Assembly: GCF_016863555.1 (NCBI RefSeq)
Contig: NZ_BOPC01000023.1
Location: 1 to 64,000 of the forward strand
Origin: Micromonospora qiuiae
GTDB taxonomy: Bacteria; Actinomycetota; Actinomycetes; Mycobacteriales; Micromonosporaceae
Reading direction: 5' to 3'
DNA: 64,000 nt
Both the position numbers and the translations under genes were made by a program. Under the pieces are notes generated by a model, which worked only from the letters and a program-made list of their open reading frames with translations, had not been told where the DNA came from and made no database searches. Below are positions 26,402-35,631 of this stretch, in pieces. How positions within the stretch are numbered: the stretch's first letter is position 1; every line of letters begins with the position of its first letter.

Positions 26402-27790
26402 ATGCCGTCGCGGCAGGACCAGCTGCACTCGTACCAGTTCACCATCCAGCGGGTGGTGTCCGCTCTGGTGATGCGCGAGGCCGACCCGGCGCAGTCACCG
26501 TTCCGCCGGCTCGCCGGTGCGGCGCTGGCCAGCATGCTGGTGGCGGTCATCGGGCTGGGCGGTTCCGCACTCTACGGTCTGTTCGCCGGCGGTGGCGCGA
26601 AGTGGCGCGACGGCAACGCGGTCATCGTGGAGAAAGAGTCGGGTGCCCGGTTCGTCTACCGCGAGCAGCGGCTGCACCCGGTCCTCAACTACGCGTCCGC
26701 ACTGTTGATCATTGGTGCCGAGCGACCGAAGACCGTGCTGGTGTCGCGCCGCTCGATCGAGGGCGTACCCCGTGGCCTGCCGCTGGGCATCGCCGACGCG
26801 CCCGACTCGCTGCCGGCGGCGTCCCGGCTCGCCACCGACGGATGGACGGTCTGCTCGGCCAGCACCACCGACGACGGCCGACGGCAGTCGCGGTCGGTGC
26901 TGCTGATCGGCAGCACCGGTGCCGGTGGCCGGCCACTCGGCGAGGAAGCGCTGCTGCTGCGCGCTCCCGACGGCCGACTGCACCTGCTCTGGCAGCAGCG
27001 ACGCCACCTGATCCGCGACACCGACCGGGTGTTGGCCGCGCTCGCGGTCACCCGGGCCCGGGCGGTTCCGGTCGCCCCGGCCCTGCTCAACACGGTGCCG
27101 GCCGGTCTGGACCTGGCGCCGCTGAACCTGCCCGGTCTCGGCGAGCGGTCCGCCGGGGTCGCCGACGCCCGGATCGGTGACGTGCTGCTGGTGAGCAACT
27201 CCGGCGGCGGCCGACAGTACTCGGTCGTGCAGCGCGACGGGCTGGCCGGCATCACCGAACTACAGGCCGCGCTGCTGCTGGCCCGGACCGGCCAGCGTGA
27301 GCCGGACCAGGTCAGCCTCGGCCGGTTCGCGGCCCTGCCGCAGCTGGAGGATCTCGCGCCGACCGGGCCGCACGCGCCGCCGAGCGCGCCGCCTCGACTG
27401 GCCACCGTGGACTCGCCGACGCTGTGCGCCCGGGTCGCCGACGAGGCCGGGCAGGTCGTGCTGCGGCTCGGCGTGGAACTGCCGGAGTTGACCGCCGCCC
27501 CGCGCGCCGGGACCGGGTCGACCGGCCCGGCGGTGGCCGACCACGTGATCGTGGAGCCGGGGCGGGGCGCGCTGGTCGAGTCGGTGGCCGCGCCCGGCGC
27601 GCCCGGCGGGGCGATCTCCGTGGTGACCGACCTCGGCCGCCGGCACGTCCTCGCCGACGCCGGGGTGCCGGCCATGCTCGGCTACGGCGAGACGCGGCCG
27701 CTCCGGCTCCCGGCGGGCGTGGTCAGCCTGGTCCCCGCCGGAGCGGCCCTGGACCCGGCGGCCGCCCGGCAGGCGGCCGCCCCCGCGTGA
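26402..27790 (+). CDS. eccB: type VII secretion protein EccB
   Basis: Core membrane component of ESX-type secretion. The cytoplasmic N-terminus MPSRQDQLHSYQFTIQRVVSALV is the EccB hallmark; one membrane helix follows at about 37-60 (AALASMLVAVIGLGGSALYGLFAGG), then a large extracytoplasmic beta-rich domain (YVVEKESGARFVYREQRLHPVLNYASALLI-like segment, GIADAPDSLPAASRLATDGWTVC). 462 aa, in the normal range. ATG with GGAAGGGG upstream. No eccC, eccD, eccE, mycP or WXG100 genes are in the window, so this is an orphan copy separate from a full locus, unusual for an essential stoichiometric subunit. Confidence 0.88.
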   Translation: MPSRQDQLHSYQFTIQRVVSALVMREADPAQSPFRRLAGAALASMLVAVIGLGGSALYGLFAGGGAKWRDGNAVIVEKESGARFVYREQRLHPVLNYASALLIIGAERPKTVLVSRRSIEGVPRGLPLGIADAPDSLPAASRLATDGWTVCSASTTDDGRRQSRSVLLIGSTGAGGRPLGEEALLLRAPDGRLHLLWQQRRHLIRDTDRVLAALAVTRARAVPVAPALLNTVPAGLDLAPLNLPGLGERSAGVADARIGDVLLVSNSGGGRQYSVVQRDGLAGITELQAALLLARTGQREPDQVSLGRFAALPQLEDLAPTGPHAPPSAPPRLATVDSPTLCARVADEAGQVVLRLGVELPELTAAPRAGTGSTGPAVADHVIVEPGRGALVESVAAPGAPGGAISVVTDLGRRHVLADAGVPAMLGYGETRPLRLPAGVVSLVPAGAALDPAAARQAAAPA

Positions 27791-27797
27791 CGCCGCC

Positions 27798-27887
27798 GGC
27801 CTCCGCAGCCAGTTGATCGACTCCGTCTCGTCGGTACGGCGGTGCCCGAGCGGGTCGGGACACCGCCCTTACGGCGAAACGGCGATC
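27798..27887 (+). repeat. 90-bp dispersed palindromic repeat, copy 1
   Basis: About 83 of 90 positions match the element at 48352-48440 in the same orientation (one 1-bp gap). The first 30 bp (GGCCTCCGCAGCCAGTTGAT...) are unique sequence; the rest is an imperfect hairpin around GGCGGTGCCC / GGACACCGCC with outer arms ending in GAAACGG. Confidence 0.8.
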
Positions 27888-28298
27888 GGCGATGATCAAG
27901 CCGCGTAGTTCGGCGACCCGCCGACCGAGGGGGTACGGAGTTGTGATCGCGGCGGTGGTTCATCGCCGGATAGAGCGAGGCCCAGCCCCGGCTCCGCACT
28001 GTGGACTGCGGAGCTGCGCTGGCTGCTCAATCGCTCGATCACTCTGGCCCGCGCCGATCCCCGGGGTACAACTGGCTGCCGCCCGGTCCGGCGCTGCGGC
28101 GCGAACGAGGGCCGCCTGGCGGCATCTCTACGTGCACGCGTACCTGGCGCTGGCCGACCTTGCGGGGCGAGTTGAGGACGTTCGTCGCGACGCTCCCGAC
28201 GACTTGCGGAAGGGCGTTCTTCCTGACCCTGTCTGGTGGGTGAGCAACGGCACCTGGTGGGTCAATCCGGGCCAGCAAGAGTCGGGAAGGATGTGTGC
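27888..28298. other. 411-bp stretch without a supported gene
   Basis: Overlapping short frames in several phases show no ribosome-binding site or domain. It separates a repeat element from the CoA-transferase gene and has lower coding character than its surroundings, so it may be a decayed region. Its right end carries GGGAAGG, the ribosome-binding site for the next gene. Confidence 0.5.
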
Positions 28299-29675
28299 AT
28301 GGTGGCTCTGTTGGACGGCGTACTGGCAGACCTCGGGCTGATGGATATCGCCGGGCCCCGGCTGGCCGGAGATCCACAGCCGGCGGTGCTGGCGTCACCG
28401 CTCGCAGTCGCCGAATGCGCAATCGTGTCCGTGGCCGCCTGTCTCACGGCTGCCGCTGATCTGGCTCTTGCGCGCACCGGTCGCCGGCCAGAAATCGCAC
28501 TCGACACGGAACATGTGGCGGCGGCGATGCGCAGCGAGGTTTGGCTTCGCGACGCAGACGGACGGGGGATCGATGGCTTCGCTCCGCTGTCTCGATTGTG
28601 GCGGGCTGCAGACGGTTGGGTGCGTACACATGCGAACTACCCGTGGCATCGGACGGCTCTGCTGGCGTCCCTCGGTGTGCACGACGATCGTGACGTCGAG
28701 GTTCAGGCGCAGGTGGCTGACGCCATTGCCGCGCGCCCGGCGTTGGAGGTTGAGCGTGCTGTGTACGCCGCGGGAGGGCTGGCCGTGGCGGCTCGTACGC
28801 AGGCCCAGTGGCAAGCAGACGGTCAGACCGGCGCGATGGGAACGTCTCCGCTCGTGGGCATGGTGCCGCTCAGTCGTGGGTCGCTGCCGCTAGCCGAACC
28901 GGGCCCGCTTCCGGCGTCGGGGGTGAAGGTGCTTGATCTGACACGGGTCATCGCCGGCCCCGTTGGTACCCGGATGCTGGGCGCGCTCGGTGCCGACGTG
29001 CTACGGGTCGATGATCCGCATCGCCCGGAACTGGCGCTGCATGCCATTGATGGAGTGATCGGTAAGGCAAGCACAAGCCTGGATGCCAGCACGAAGAACG
29101 GCCGTCAAGCTCTGCATCGCCTTCTCGACCAAGCCGACGTTGTCGTGACCGGCTACCGGCCCAAAGCGCTGCGCCGTCTCGGTCTGGACCCTGACCAGGT
29201 TGCGGACCAGCACCCCGGCACCATCGTCGTCACGCTTTCGGCTTGGGGAACGGCCGGAACCTGGGGCACACGGCGCGGTTTCGACAGCCTGGTGCAGATC
29301 GCCACCGGCATCGGCTGGGCCACGAGCACGGATGGCATCCAACCCGGCGCTCTCCCCTGTCAGTTGCTCGACCACGCCACCGGCTACCTCGTCGCTGCTG
29401 GTGCACTGGCCGCACTGGGTCGACGCGCCCGCACCGGCGACGCAACCCACGTCTCTGTATCCCTCGCCAGGACGGCACGATGGCTGCTCGACCAAGGCAT
29501 CATGCCAGCCAGGCAGAGCGCGGGCGATGACCCGAAGCGCCAAGCCGACACTTACCGAACAGCACTCGGAAACGGGTGGACCGCGATCAGCCCACCAGGT
29601 CAACTCGACGGCCGCCCGCTGAGCTGGCCTCACCTACCACCCGCCTACGCTCAAGCGCCGCCCGATTGGAGCTGA
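28299..29675 (+). CDS. CaiB/BaiF (family III) CoA-transferase
   Basis: Moves CoA between carboxylic acids. The second half shows the family III pattern: SGVKVLDLTRVIAGPVGTRMLGALGADVLRVDDP (residues about 208-242), STSLDASTKNGRQALHRLL, VVVTGYRPKALRRLGLDPDQV and GFDSLVQIATGIG. In proper family members the catalytic Asp follows a similar LD.K...G region; here the stretch reads LDASTKNG. The N-terminal 200 residues form a second, more diverged CaiB-like half, so the gene may be a tandem two-domain form. 458 aa; ATG at 28299 with GGGAAGG upstream. Substrate unknown; no linked ligase or racemase. Confidence 0.75.
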   Translation: MVALLDGVLADLGLMDIAGPRLAGDPQPAVLASPLAVAECAIVSVAACLTAAADLALARTGRRPEIALDTEHVAAAMRSEVWLRDADGRGIDGFAPLSRLWRAADGWVRTHANYPWHRTALLASLGVHDDRDVEVQAQVADAIAARPALEVERAVYAAGGLAVAARTQAQWQADGQTGAMGTSPLVGMVPLSRGSLPLAEPGPLPASGVKVLDLTRVIAGPVGTRMLGALGADVLRVDDPHRPELALHAIDGVIGKASTSLDASTKNGRQALHRLLDQADVVVTGYRPKALRRLGLDPDQVADQHPGTIVVTLSAWGTAGTWGTRRGFDSLVQIATGIGWATSTDGIQPGALPCQLLDHATGYLVAAGALAALGRRARTGDATHVSVSLARTARWLLDQGIMPARQSAGDDPKRQADTYRTALGNGWTAISPPGQLDGRPLSWPHLPPAYAQAPPDWS

Positions 29676-29709
29676 ACGCCCCCGGCCACCCTGCGGCGGC
29701 TCGGTCTCG

Positions 29710-30090
29710 TCAGTAGCCGACGGCGAAGTGGCGTTCCTCGCCGGGCTGCTCCAACTCGTCCAGGACGGCGACGGCGAGGTCTTCGGCCGAGATCCGGGAC
29801 GTGCCGTCCGGGGCCACGACGAGAGTGCTGCCGCCGCGTCGGTGTCCGCCGGTCCGCACCCCGAGCTCAAGGAGGGCGGGAGGGCTCAGGTAGACCCAGT
29901 CGGCGGCATGGGCCCGGCAGACGTCCAGCTGCGCGATGCTGGCGGCGGCGATTTCGCGTACGGCCGGGGGCACGTACCGGGGGTCGTCGAAGGCCAGCCC
30001 GCCGGACGGGCTGAGCAGGGGCGCGGAGCCGCCGACGAGCAGGATGCGGGTCCCGGTCGACCGTGACGCGGAGAGCCGGTGATTTCCGGC
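29710..30090 (-). pseudogene. N-terminally truncated NAD(P)-binding reductase (NmrA/SDR-like)
   Basis: The frame ending at 29710 encodes the second half of an atypical SDR: GTRILLVGGSAPLLSPSGG, then AAASIAQLDVCRAHAADWVYLSPPALL and TSRISAEDLAVAVLDELEQPG. The family-like sequence continues upstream of the first in-frame GTG/ATG (29973) up to about 30090, but the Rossmann dinucleotide motif and about 90 residues that should precede it are missing. The stop codon of the methyltransferase gene on the same strand lies only 16 bp away, so the 5' part seems deleted. Probably inactive. Confidence 0.65.
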
Positions 30091-30106
30091 TCCGGTGGCG
30101 CGACGG

Positions 30107-30730
30107 TCAGGCGGGTCGGCGCAGAATGCTGACGGCGAAGTCCGCGTCGTCGCCCCAGGGGCGCAGATCCCAGGTGGCGAAGCGGTGTTCCAGCCGCAGG
30201 CCGGCGGCGGCCACGTCGGCGTCGAAATCAGTCAGCGGGTAGCCCCGGTCGGTGCCGAAGCCGACCGCGATCACCCCGTCCGGGCGCAGGTGCGCGGCCA
30301 CCCGGCGCAGCACCTGCACCTCAGTGTCCGGGGCGACGAAGGTCATCACGTTGCCGGCCAGCACCGCCGCGTCGAACGGCTCCGCCACACCGGCCGCGGC
30401 GAGGTCCAACTCCGCCAGGTCGGCGACCAGCCAACGGGGCCCCGGGTGGTCGGTGCGGGCGGCCTCGATCAGTGCCGGATCGGCATCCACCCCGACCACC
30501 GTGTGGCCCCGGGCAGCCAGCTCGGCGCCCACCCGGCCGGTGCCGCAGCCAGCATCGAGAATCCGCGATTTTGGCGGCACCAGCGTGTCAAGCAGCCGTG
30601 CTTCGCCGGCCAGGTCGACCCCCTCGGCCGCCATCCGCCGAAACCGGTCGATGTACCACTGGGAGTGATCCGGGCCGGTGTCGGTGACCCAGCGGGTCGG
30701 GTTGCCCGTGCCGCCACTGCGCTCGCTCAT
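30107..30730 (-). CDS. class I SAM-dependent methyltransferase
   Basis: SAM-binding motif I is clear: RILDAGCGTGRVGAELAARGHTVVGVDADPALIEAAR (about residues 57-94), followed by motif II-like WLVADLAEL and FDAAVLAGNVMTFVAPD. The C-terminal part (LRPDGVIAVGFGTDRGYPLTDFDADVAAAGL) completes the Rossmann-like fold. 207 aa. ATG at 30730 with a TACGGT box 6 nt before it, so probably leaderless. Substrate unknown. Divergent from phoU. Confidence 0.82.
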   Translation of the reverse strand: MSERSGGTGNPTRWVTDTGPDHSQWYIDRFRRMAAEGVDLAGEARLLDTLVPPKSRILDAGCGTGRVGAELAARGHTVVGVDADPALIEAARTDHPGPRWLVADLAELDLAAAGVAEPFDAAVLAGNVMTFVAPDTEVQVLRRVAAHLRPDGVIAVGFGTDRGYPLTDFDADVAAAGLRLEHRFATWDLRPWGDDADFAVSILRRPA

Positions 30731-30736
30731 CGGACC

Positions 30737-30742
30737 ACCGTA
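30737..30742 (-). promoter_or_regulatory. leaderless-type -10 box of the methyltransferase gene
   Basis: On the minus strand TACGGT ends 6 nt before the ATG at 30730, with no ribosome-binding site between. Confidence 0.45.
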
Positions 30743-30797
30743 TCCAGCCCGCGAGTAGGACTCCCTCCGCCGCCATGGTTTCGGCGGATCGGTCAGT

Positions 30798-30813
30798 GCC
30801 ATGCTGGCATGGC
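30798..30813. promoter_or_regulatory. 16-bp palindrome upstream of phoU
   Basis: GCCATGC-TG-GCATGGC has 7-bp perfect arms and lies 27 bp before the phoU start in the divergent region shared with the methyltransferase gene. Candidate operator; it does not resemble the direct-repeat PHO box. Confidence 0.4.
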
Positions 30814-30840
30814 CGGTGATCCGCACGACAGGGAGGCGCG

Positions 30841-31485
30841 ATGGCTCGGGAGAACTACGAGGAGCAGCTCGACCGCCTCACCGGCTTGCTGGCGACGATG
30901 AGCCGGGAGGCCGGCGTGGCGATCCGGGGCGCCAGCGCCGCCCTGTTCGACGTCGACCGGGCTGCGGCTGAGGCGGTGGTGGCCGGCGACGCCGTGCTCG
31001 ACCGGTACCGGGCCGAGGCGGAGGCGATGATCCCCGAGGTGCTGGTCCGGCATCAGCCGGTCGCCTCCGACCTGCGGCTGGTGGTGTGCGCGCTGCGGAT
31101 CGCCGCCTCGCTGGAACGGATGGGCGACCTCGCGGTGCACATCGCGAAGGTCGTGCTGATGCGGTATCCGGTGGGGGTGGTCCCGGCGTCGGCGTTGCCG
31201 GTGCTGACCACGATGGCGGGCGCGGCGGCCCGGATGGCGGAGAAGGCAGCGGTCGTGCTGGCCACCCGCGACCACCTGGACGCCGCACAGCTCGGGCTGG
31301 ACGACGACGAGGTCGACGCGGCCGAGAAGCGGCTGCTGTCGCTGCTCGTCTCCGGCTGGCCGTACGGCGTGGAGTCGGCGATCGACCTGGCTCTGGTCGG
31401 CCGGTACTACGAGCGGTACGCCGACCACGCGGTCAACGTCGCGCGGCAGGTGGTCTTCCTGGTGACCGGGACGGTCCGCCTCTGA
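30841..31485 (+). CDS. phoU: phosphate transport regulator PhoU
   Basis: Two three-helix PhoU bundles: residues about 5-100 (FDVDRAAAEAVVAGDAVLDRYRAEAEAMIPEVLVRHQPVASDLRLVVCALRIAASLERMGDLAVHIAK) and 110-205 (ending YYERYADHAVNVARQVVF). The metal-cluster motifs E-x-x-x-D (ERMGD) and ERYADH are present. 214 aa. ATG with GGGAGG upstream. PhoU links the PstSCAB transporter with the sensor kinase and represses Pho signalling in phosphate-replete cells. It precedes pstS by 193 bp holding a PHO box; usually phoU follows pstB or neighbours the kinase, so the order is variant. Confidence 0.92.
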   Translation: MARENYEEQLDRLTGLLATMSREAGVAIRGASAALFDVDRAAAEAVVAGDAVLDRYRAEAEAMIPEVLVRHQPVASDLRLVVCALRIAASLERMGDLAVHIAKVVLMRYPVGVVPASALPVLTTMAGAAARMAEKAAVVLATRDHLDAAQLGLDDDEVDAAEKRLLSLLVSGWPYGVESAIDLALVGRYYERYADHAVNVARQVVFLVTGTVRL

Positions 31486-31570
31486 CCCGGGCGGACATTC
31501 CGGGCATCCGGTGCGCTTGCCCTCGCAGCGTCACATCCCGGGGCCGACCGGCCACCATCGGGGCCACCAA

Positions 31571-31592
31571 GTTCATTTTTCGTTCACCTGCT
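31571..31592 (+). promoter_or_regulatory. PHO box upstream of pstS
   Basis: Two 11-bp direct repeat units, GTTCATTTTTC and GTTCACCTGCT, match the actinobacterial PhoP-binding direct repeat (GTTCAyyyryG-like). It lies about 87-108 bp before the pstS start, the right position for activation under phosphate limitation. Confidence 0.75.
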
Positions 31593-31678
31593 GCCGGGGG
31601 TCCGGCTACCTGCGCCTCCTAGCTTGACTCGCGTACGGCCCGGACGGGCTGATGCACCCCGATAGAGAGGCTTACCTG

Positions 31679-32755
31679 GTGAACCGCAACGTGCTCTCGC
31701 GGCGTCTCCTCGCTGGCGTCGCGCTTGCCGCGCTCGCGCTTACCGGCTGTGGTAGCAACGACAACGGCACAGGGCCGGGCGCGAGCGGCGGCGACAGCGC
31801 CTACGCGAACCTGTCCGGCGAGTTGAAGGCGTCCGGCGCCAGCTTCCCTGACGCGTACTACCAAGAGGTCATCGAGGCCTTCAAGGGCGAGGCCTCCGGC
31901 GTGACCGTCACCTACAACGCGACCGGCTCGGGCACCGGCAAGAAGCAGTTCGGTGAGGGTCTGGTCGACTTCGCCGGCACCGACAGCCTGGTCAAGGAGA
32001 GTGACGGCGTGGCCGCCGGCTCGTTCCTCTATATTCCGACGGTGGCGGCGCCGATCACCGTCTCCTACAACCTCCAGGGCGTCGACAAGCTCCAGCTCAG
32101 CCCGGAGACGCTCGCCAAGATCTTCCAGGCCGACATCAAGACCTGGAACGACGAGGCCGTCAAGGCCGACAACCCGGGCGTCGAGCTGCCCGACACCCCG
32201 ATCGTCGTGGCGCACCGCTCGGACGGTTCGGGCACCACCAGCAACTTCACCAAGTACCTCGAGGCGGCCGCCGGGGGGACCTGGAAGCTCGGCAGCGGTG
32301 ACACCGTGGCCTGGCCGGCCAGCACCCAGGGCGGCGAGAAGAACACCGGTGTCGCGCAGATCGTGCAGCAGACCAACGGTGCCGTGGGCTACGTCGACCT
32401 CAGCGACGCCAAGGCCACCGGCCTGAAGTTCGCCGCCATCAAGAACAAGGACGGCCAGTTCGTCGAGCCGACGCTGGACGGCACCACCGCCGGCCTGGAG
32501 GGCGCCGAGATCGCCGACGACCTGAGCTACAACCCGCTCAACGCCGCTGGCGCCACCGCGTACCCGATCACCGCGCCGACGTTCATCATCGCCAAGACCT
32601 CCTACGGCGACGCCGCCAAGGCGGAGCTGGTCAAGGGCTTCCTCACGTACCTGCTCAACGACGGCCAGGACCTGGCCAAGGAGATCGACTTCGCGCCGCT
32701 GCCCGCCTCGCTCAAGGAGAAGGCGCTGGCCCAGGTCGACAAGATCCAGAGCTGA
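31679..32755 (+). CDS. pstS: phosphate ABC transporter substrate-binding lipoprotein PstS
   Basis: GTG at 31679 with AGAGAGG upstream. The signal peptide ends in LALTGC with lipidated Cys24. Phosphate-binding features are visible: GSGTGKKQF, FAGTDSLVKESD, VVAHRSDGSGTTSNFTKYL and the typical C-terminal LVKGFLTYLLNDGQ. 358 aa, anchored outside the cytoplasmic membrane, delivers phosphate to PstCA. First gene of pstSCAB and preceded by a PHO box. Confidence 0.95.
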   Translation: MNRNVLSRRLLAGVALAALALTGCGSNDNGTGPGASGGDSAYANLSGELKASGASFPDAYYQEVIEAFKGEASGVTVTYNATGSGTGKKQFGEGLVDFAGTDSLVKESDGVAAGSFLYIPTVAAPITVSYNLQGVDKLQLSPETLAKIFQADIKTWNDEAVKADNPGVELPDTPIVVAHRSDGSGTTSNFTKYLEAAAGGTWKLGSGDTVAWPASTQGGEKNTGVAQIVQQTNGAVGYVDLSDAKATGLKFAAIKNKDGQFVEPTLDGTTAGLEGAEIADDLSYNPLNAAGATAYPITAPTFIIAKTSYGDAAKAELVKGFLTYLLNDGQDLAKEIDFAPLPASLKEKALAQVDKIQS

Positions 32756-32840
32756 TCGACATCAGGATCGCTGGGCCTTCCAGCCGGGGACGGGATCGAC
32801 ACGATTCCGTCCCCAGCGGAGTCCCTGAGCTGGAGTGAAG

Positions 32841-33833
32841 ATGACCGTGACGAACGAACCCCCCGCCGCCCGGCCGGCATTGACCCGGCGTGGCGGCAAC
32901 GCCGTCGGCGACCGCCTCTTCTCCTGGTGGACACTCGGCACCGGCCTGCTGGTGCTGGCGATCCTCGGGCTGATCCTCATCACCACTGTTCGAGAGGCGT
33001 GGCCCGCGTTCGACGCGATGGGCCTGCGCTTCCTCACCGAGCGGATCTGGGACCCGAACCCGGCGACCGGCGACGCCATCTTCGGGGCGCTGTCGTTCGC
33101 GTACGGCACGGCGATCTCGTCGCTGATCGCCCTGCTGTTCGCGGTGCCGGTCTCGGTCGGCATCGCGCTGTTCCTCACCGAACTCGCGCCCCGCCGGCTG
33201 CGCGGGGCCGCGGTCACCGTGATCGACCTGCTCGCCGCCGTGCCGTCGGTGGTCTTCGGCCTCTGGGGCATCCTGGTCGTCGCCCCCGCGCTGGTCCCGG
33301 TGTACCAGTGGATGCACGACGTCCTCGGCGGCGTCCCGGTGCTCGGCCGCCTCTTCGGCCCGGTCGGCAGCGGCCGCAACTTCATGACCGCCGGCCTCAT
33401 CCTGGCGATCATGGTCACGCCGATCATCACGTCGATCACGCGCGAGGTGTTCAGCACCGTGCCGCGCGCCGACAAGGACGCCGCTCTCGCGCTCGGCGCC
33501 ACCCGCTGGGAGATGATCCGGGGCGCCGTCTTCCCGCACAGCTTCGGTGGCGTCGTCGGCGCGGTGATGCTCGGCCTCGGCCGGGCGATGGGGGAGACCA
33601 TCGCGGTGGCCCTGGTCATCGGCGGGGCCACGAACATCACGGCCAACATTTTCGCCCCCGGCAACTCGATGGCCGCCGTCATCGTGCAGCAGTTCGGTGA
33701 ATCCACCGGCACCTTCACCGCGGCCCTGATCGGTCTCGGCGTCGTGCTGTTCGCGATGACGGTGCTGATCAACGTGCTCGCTCAGGTGGTCGTCCGCCGG
33801 GCCGAGGCCCGGATGAAGGGAAGCGTCGCGTGA
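32841..33833 (+). CDS. pstC: phosphate ABC transporter permease PstC
   Basis: Six membrane segments with the BPD-transport core IGIALFLTELAPRRLRGAAVTVIDLLAAVPSVVFGLWG and the EAA loop DAALALGATRWEMIRGAVFPHSFGGVVGAVMLGLGRAMGETIA. 330 aa. The ATG at 32841 is placed 6 nt after GGAG; the GTG at 32835 would be too close. Ends in a GTGA overlap with pstA, showing translational coupling. Confidence 0.95.
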   Translation: MTVTNEPPAARPALTRRGGNAVGDRLFSWWTLGTGLLVLAILGLILITTVREAWPAFDAMGLRFLTERIWDPNPATGDAIFGALSFAYGTAISSLIALLFAVPVSVGIALFLTELAPRRLRGAAVTVIDLLAAVPSVVFGLWGILVVAPALVPVYQWMHDVLGGVPVLGRLFGPVGSGRNFMTAGLILAIMVTPIITSITREVFSTVPRADKDAALALGATRWEMIRGAVFPHSFGGVVGAVMLGLGRAMGETIAVALVIGGATNITANIFAPGNSMAAVIVQQFGESTGTFTAALIGLGVVLFAMTVLINVLAQVVVRRAEARMKGSVA

Positions 33834-34744
33834 CCGTCACCGCACCGCCCCCCACCCGCTCCCGCACCGGCGGGCCCGACCTGACCCGGGCGGCTCTCGC
33901 CGGGCGGCGCCGGTTCACCAACCATCTCGCCACGGCTGCCATCTGGGCTGCCGTGCTGCTCGCCGTCATCCCGCTGGCCCTGGTGACCTACACGGTCATC
34001 AGCAAGGGCGGCGGAGTCATGAGCCTGTCCTTCCTGACCGAGGACATCCCCAACTCGTACCGCCGGCAAGGCGGCGGCATGGCGCCGGCGATCGTGGGCA
34101 CGCTGCTCATCACCGGCGCGGCCGCGCTGATGGCCATCCCGCTCGGCGTCTTCGGTGCCGTCTACCTCAACGAGTACGGCAAGCAGAAGCCCCTGGCCCG
34201 GCTGATCCGGCTGATGGCCGACGTGATGACCGGCGTGCCGTCGATCGTGATGGGGCTGTTCGTCTACATCTCCTGGGTGCTGCTCGTCGGCGAGCAGACC
34301 GGCTTCGCCGGCGCGCTGGCGTTGGCCTGCCTGATGCTGCCGGTGGTCATCCGCAGCAGCGAGGAGATGCTCCGGCTGGTCCCGGACGAGTTGCGGCAGG
34401 CGAGCATGGCGCTGGGCGCCCGCAAGTGGAAGACCATCCTCACCGTGGTGCTGCCGGCGGCGATCTCCGGCATCACCAGCGGCTCGCTGCTGGCCGTCGC
34501 CCGGGCGGCCGGCGAGACCGCTCCGATCATCATCGTCACCGGCATCGTCTTCTCGCCCAACTGGAACCTGTTCGAAGGCTCCAACACCGCGCTGCCGGCG
34601 CAGATCTTCCGCAACGCCAGCACCTCGTTCCCCGCCGCCCAGGACCGAGCCTGGGGTGCGGCCCTGACACTGATCGTGATCGTCCTCGGCTTCACGGTCA
34701 TCGCCCGATTCATCTCCAGCCGGTTCGCCATCAAGGAGCGCTGA
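33830..34744 (+). CDS. pstA: phosphate ABC transporter permease PstA
   Basis: Second permease half of the channel, 304 aa, six membrane segments. [31 protein letters not shown] and the EAA loop [44 protein letters not shown] are typical of PstA. GTG start inside the pstC stop; pstB begins 1 bp after its stop. Confidence 0.95.
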   Translation: MTVTAPPPTRSRTGGPDLTRAALAGRRRFTNHLATAAIWAAVLLAVIPLALVTYTVISKGGGVMSLSFLTEDIPNSYRRQGGGMAPAIVGTLLITGAAALMAIPLGVFGAVYLNEYGKQKPLARLIRLMADVMTGVPSIVMGLFVYISWVLLVGEQTGFAGALALACLMLPVVIRSSEEMLRLVPDELRQASMALGARKWKTILTVVLPAAISGITSGSLLAVARAAGETAPIIIVTGIVFSPNWNLFEGSNTALPAQIFRNASTSFPAAQDRAWGAALTLIVIVLGFTVIARFISSRFAIKER

Positions 34745-34745
34745 C

Positions 34746-35606
34746 ATGGCCAACGACACCGATCTGACCACCCGCCCGTCCATCGCGGTGCACGCCACCG
34801 GCGTCACCGCCGCCGGCGTCGAAACCTCCCCCGCGCCGGTGATGCAGCTGCGCGACGTCAGCGTCTACTACGGCAGCTACGAGGCGGTCCGGGGCACCAC
34901 GATGCCGATCCAGCAGAACCAGGTCACCGCGATGATCGGGCCCTCGGGCTGCGGCAAGTCCACCGTGCTGCGGGCGCTCAACCGGATGAACGACCCCATC
35001 CCCGGCGCCCGGGTCAGCGGCGAGGTCTCCTTCCACGGGCAGGACCTGTACGCCAGGGACGTCGACCCGATCCAGGTCCGCCGGCGCATCGGCATGGTGT
35101 TCCAGAAGCCGAACCCGTTCCCGAAGTCCATCTACGACAACGTCGCGTACGGGCTGCGGATCAACGGCATCAAGGGCCGGCTCGACGACCACGTGGAGGA
35201 GGCGCTGACCCAGGCCGCGCTCTGGGACGAGGTCAAGGACAAACTCCGCAAGAGCGCCCTGGCGCTCTCCGGCGGTCAGCAGCAGCGGCTCTGCATCGCC
35301 CGTACGATCGCGGTCAAGCCCGAGGTCATCCTCATGGACGAGCCCTGCTCGGCGCTCGACCCGATCGCCACCGCGAAGATCGAGGACCTCATGTTCGAGC
35401 TGACGAACGACTACACGATCGTGATCGTCACGCACAACATGCAGCAGGCCGCGCGGGTCAGCCACTACACCGCGTTCTTCACCGCCGAGGTGGACGAGAA
35501 GCAGGTGCGGCACGGCCGGCTGGTCGAGTACAGCCAGACCGGCAAGCTGTTCACCAACCCCGCCGACAAGCGTACGGAGGACTACATCACCGGCCGCTTC
35601 GGCTGA
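34746..35606 (+). CDS. pstB: phosphate ABC transporter ATPase PstB
   Basis: Cytoplasmic ATPase dimer powering phosphate import. Walker [11 protein letters not shown]-loop [12 protein letters not shown] signature ALSGGQQQR, Walker B VILMDEP and the His switch VTHNMQQ are all intact. 286 aa, about 25 residues longer at the N-terminus than usual; the extra part is Thr/Ala-rich. Last gene of pstSCAB and followed after 25 bp by the atypical response regulator. Confidence 0.95.
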   Translation: MANDTDLTTRPSIAVHATGVTAAGVETSPAPVMQLRDVSVYYGSYEAVRGTTMPIQQNQVTAMIGPSGCGKSTVLRALNRMNDPIPGARVSGEVSFHGQDLYARDVDPIQVRRRIGMVFQKPNPFPKSIYDNVAYGLRINGIKGRLDDHVEEALTQAALWDEVKDKLRKSALALSGGQQQRLCIARTIAVKPEVILMDEPCSALDPIATAKIEDLMFELTNDYTIVIVTHNMQQAARVSHYTAFFTAEVDEKQVRHGRLVEYSQTGKLFTNPADKRTEDYITGRFG

Positions 35607-35631
35607 CCGACGGAACCGGAGCCGGTACGCG

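Noticed and set aside
27892-28341. 149-residue open frame as a gene
   Set aside because: No ribosome-binding site, overlaps the start of the CoA-transferase gene and the repeat, and no recognisable domain.
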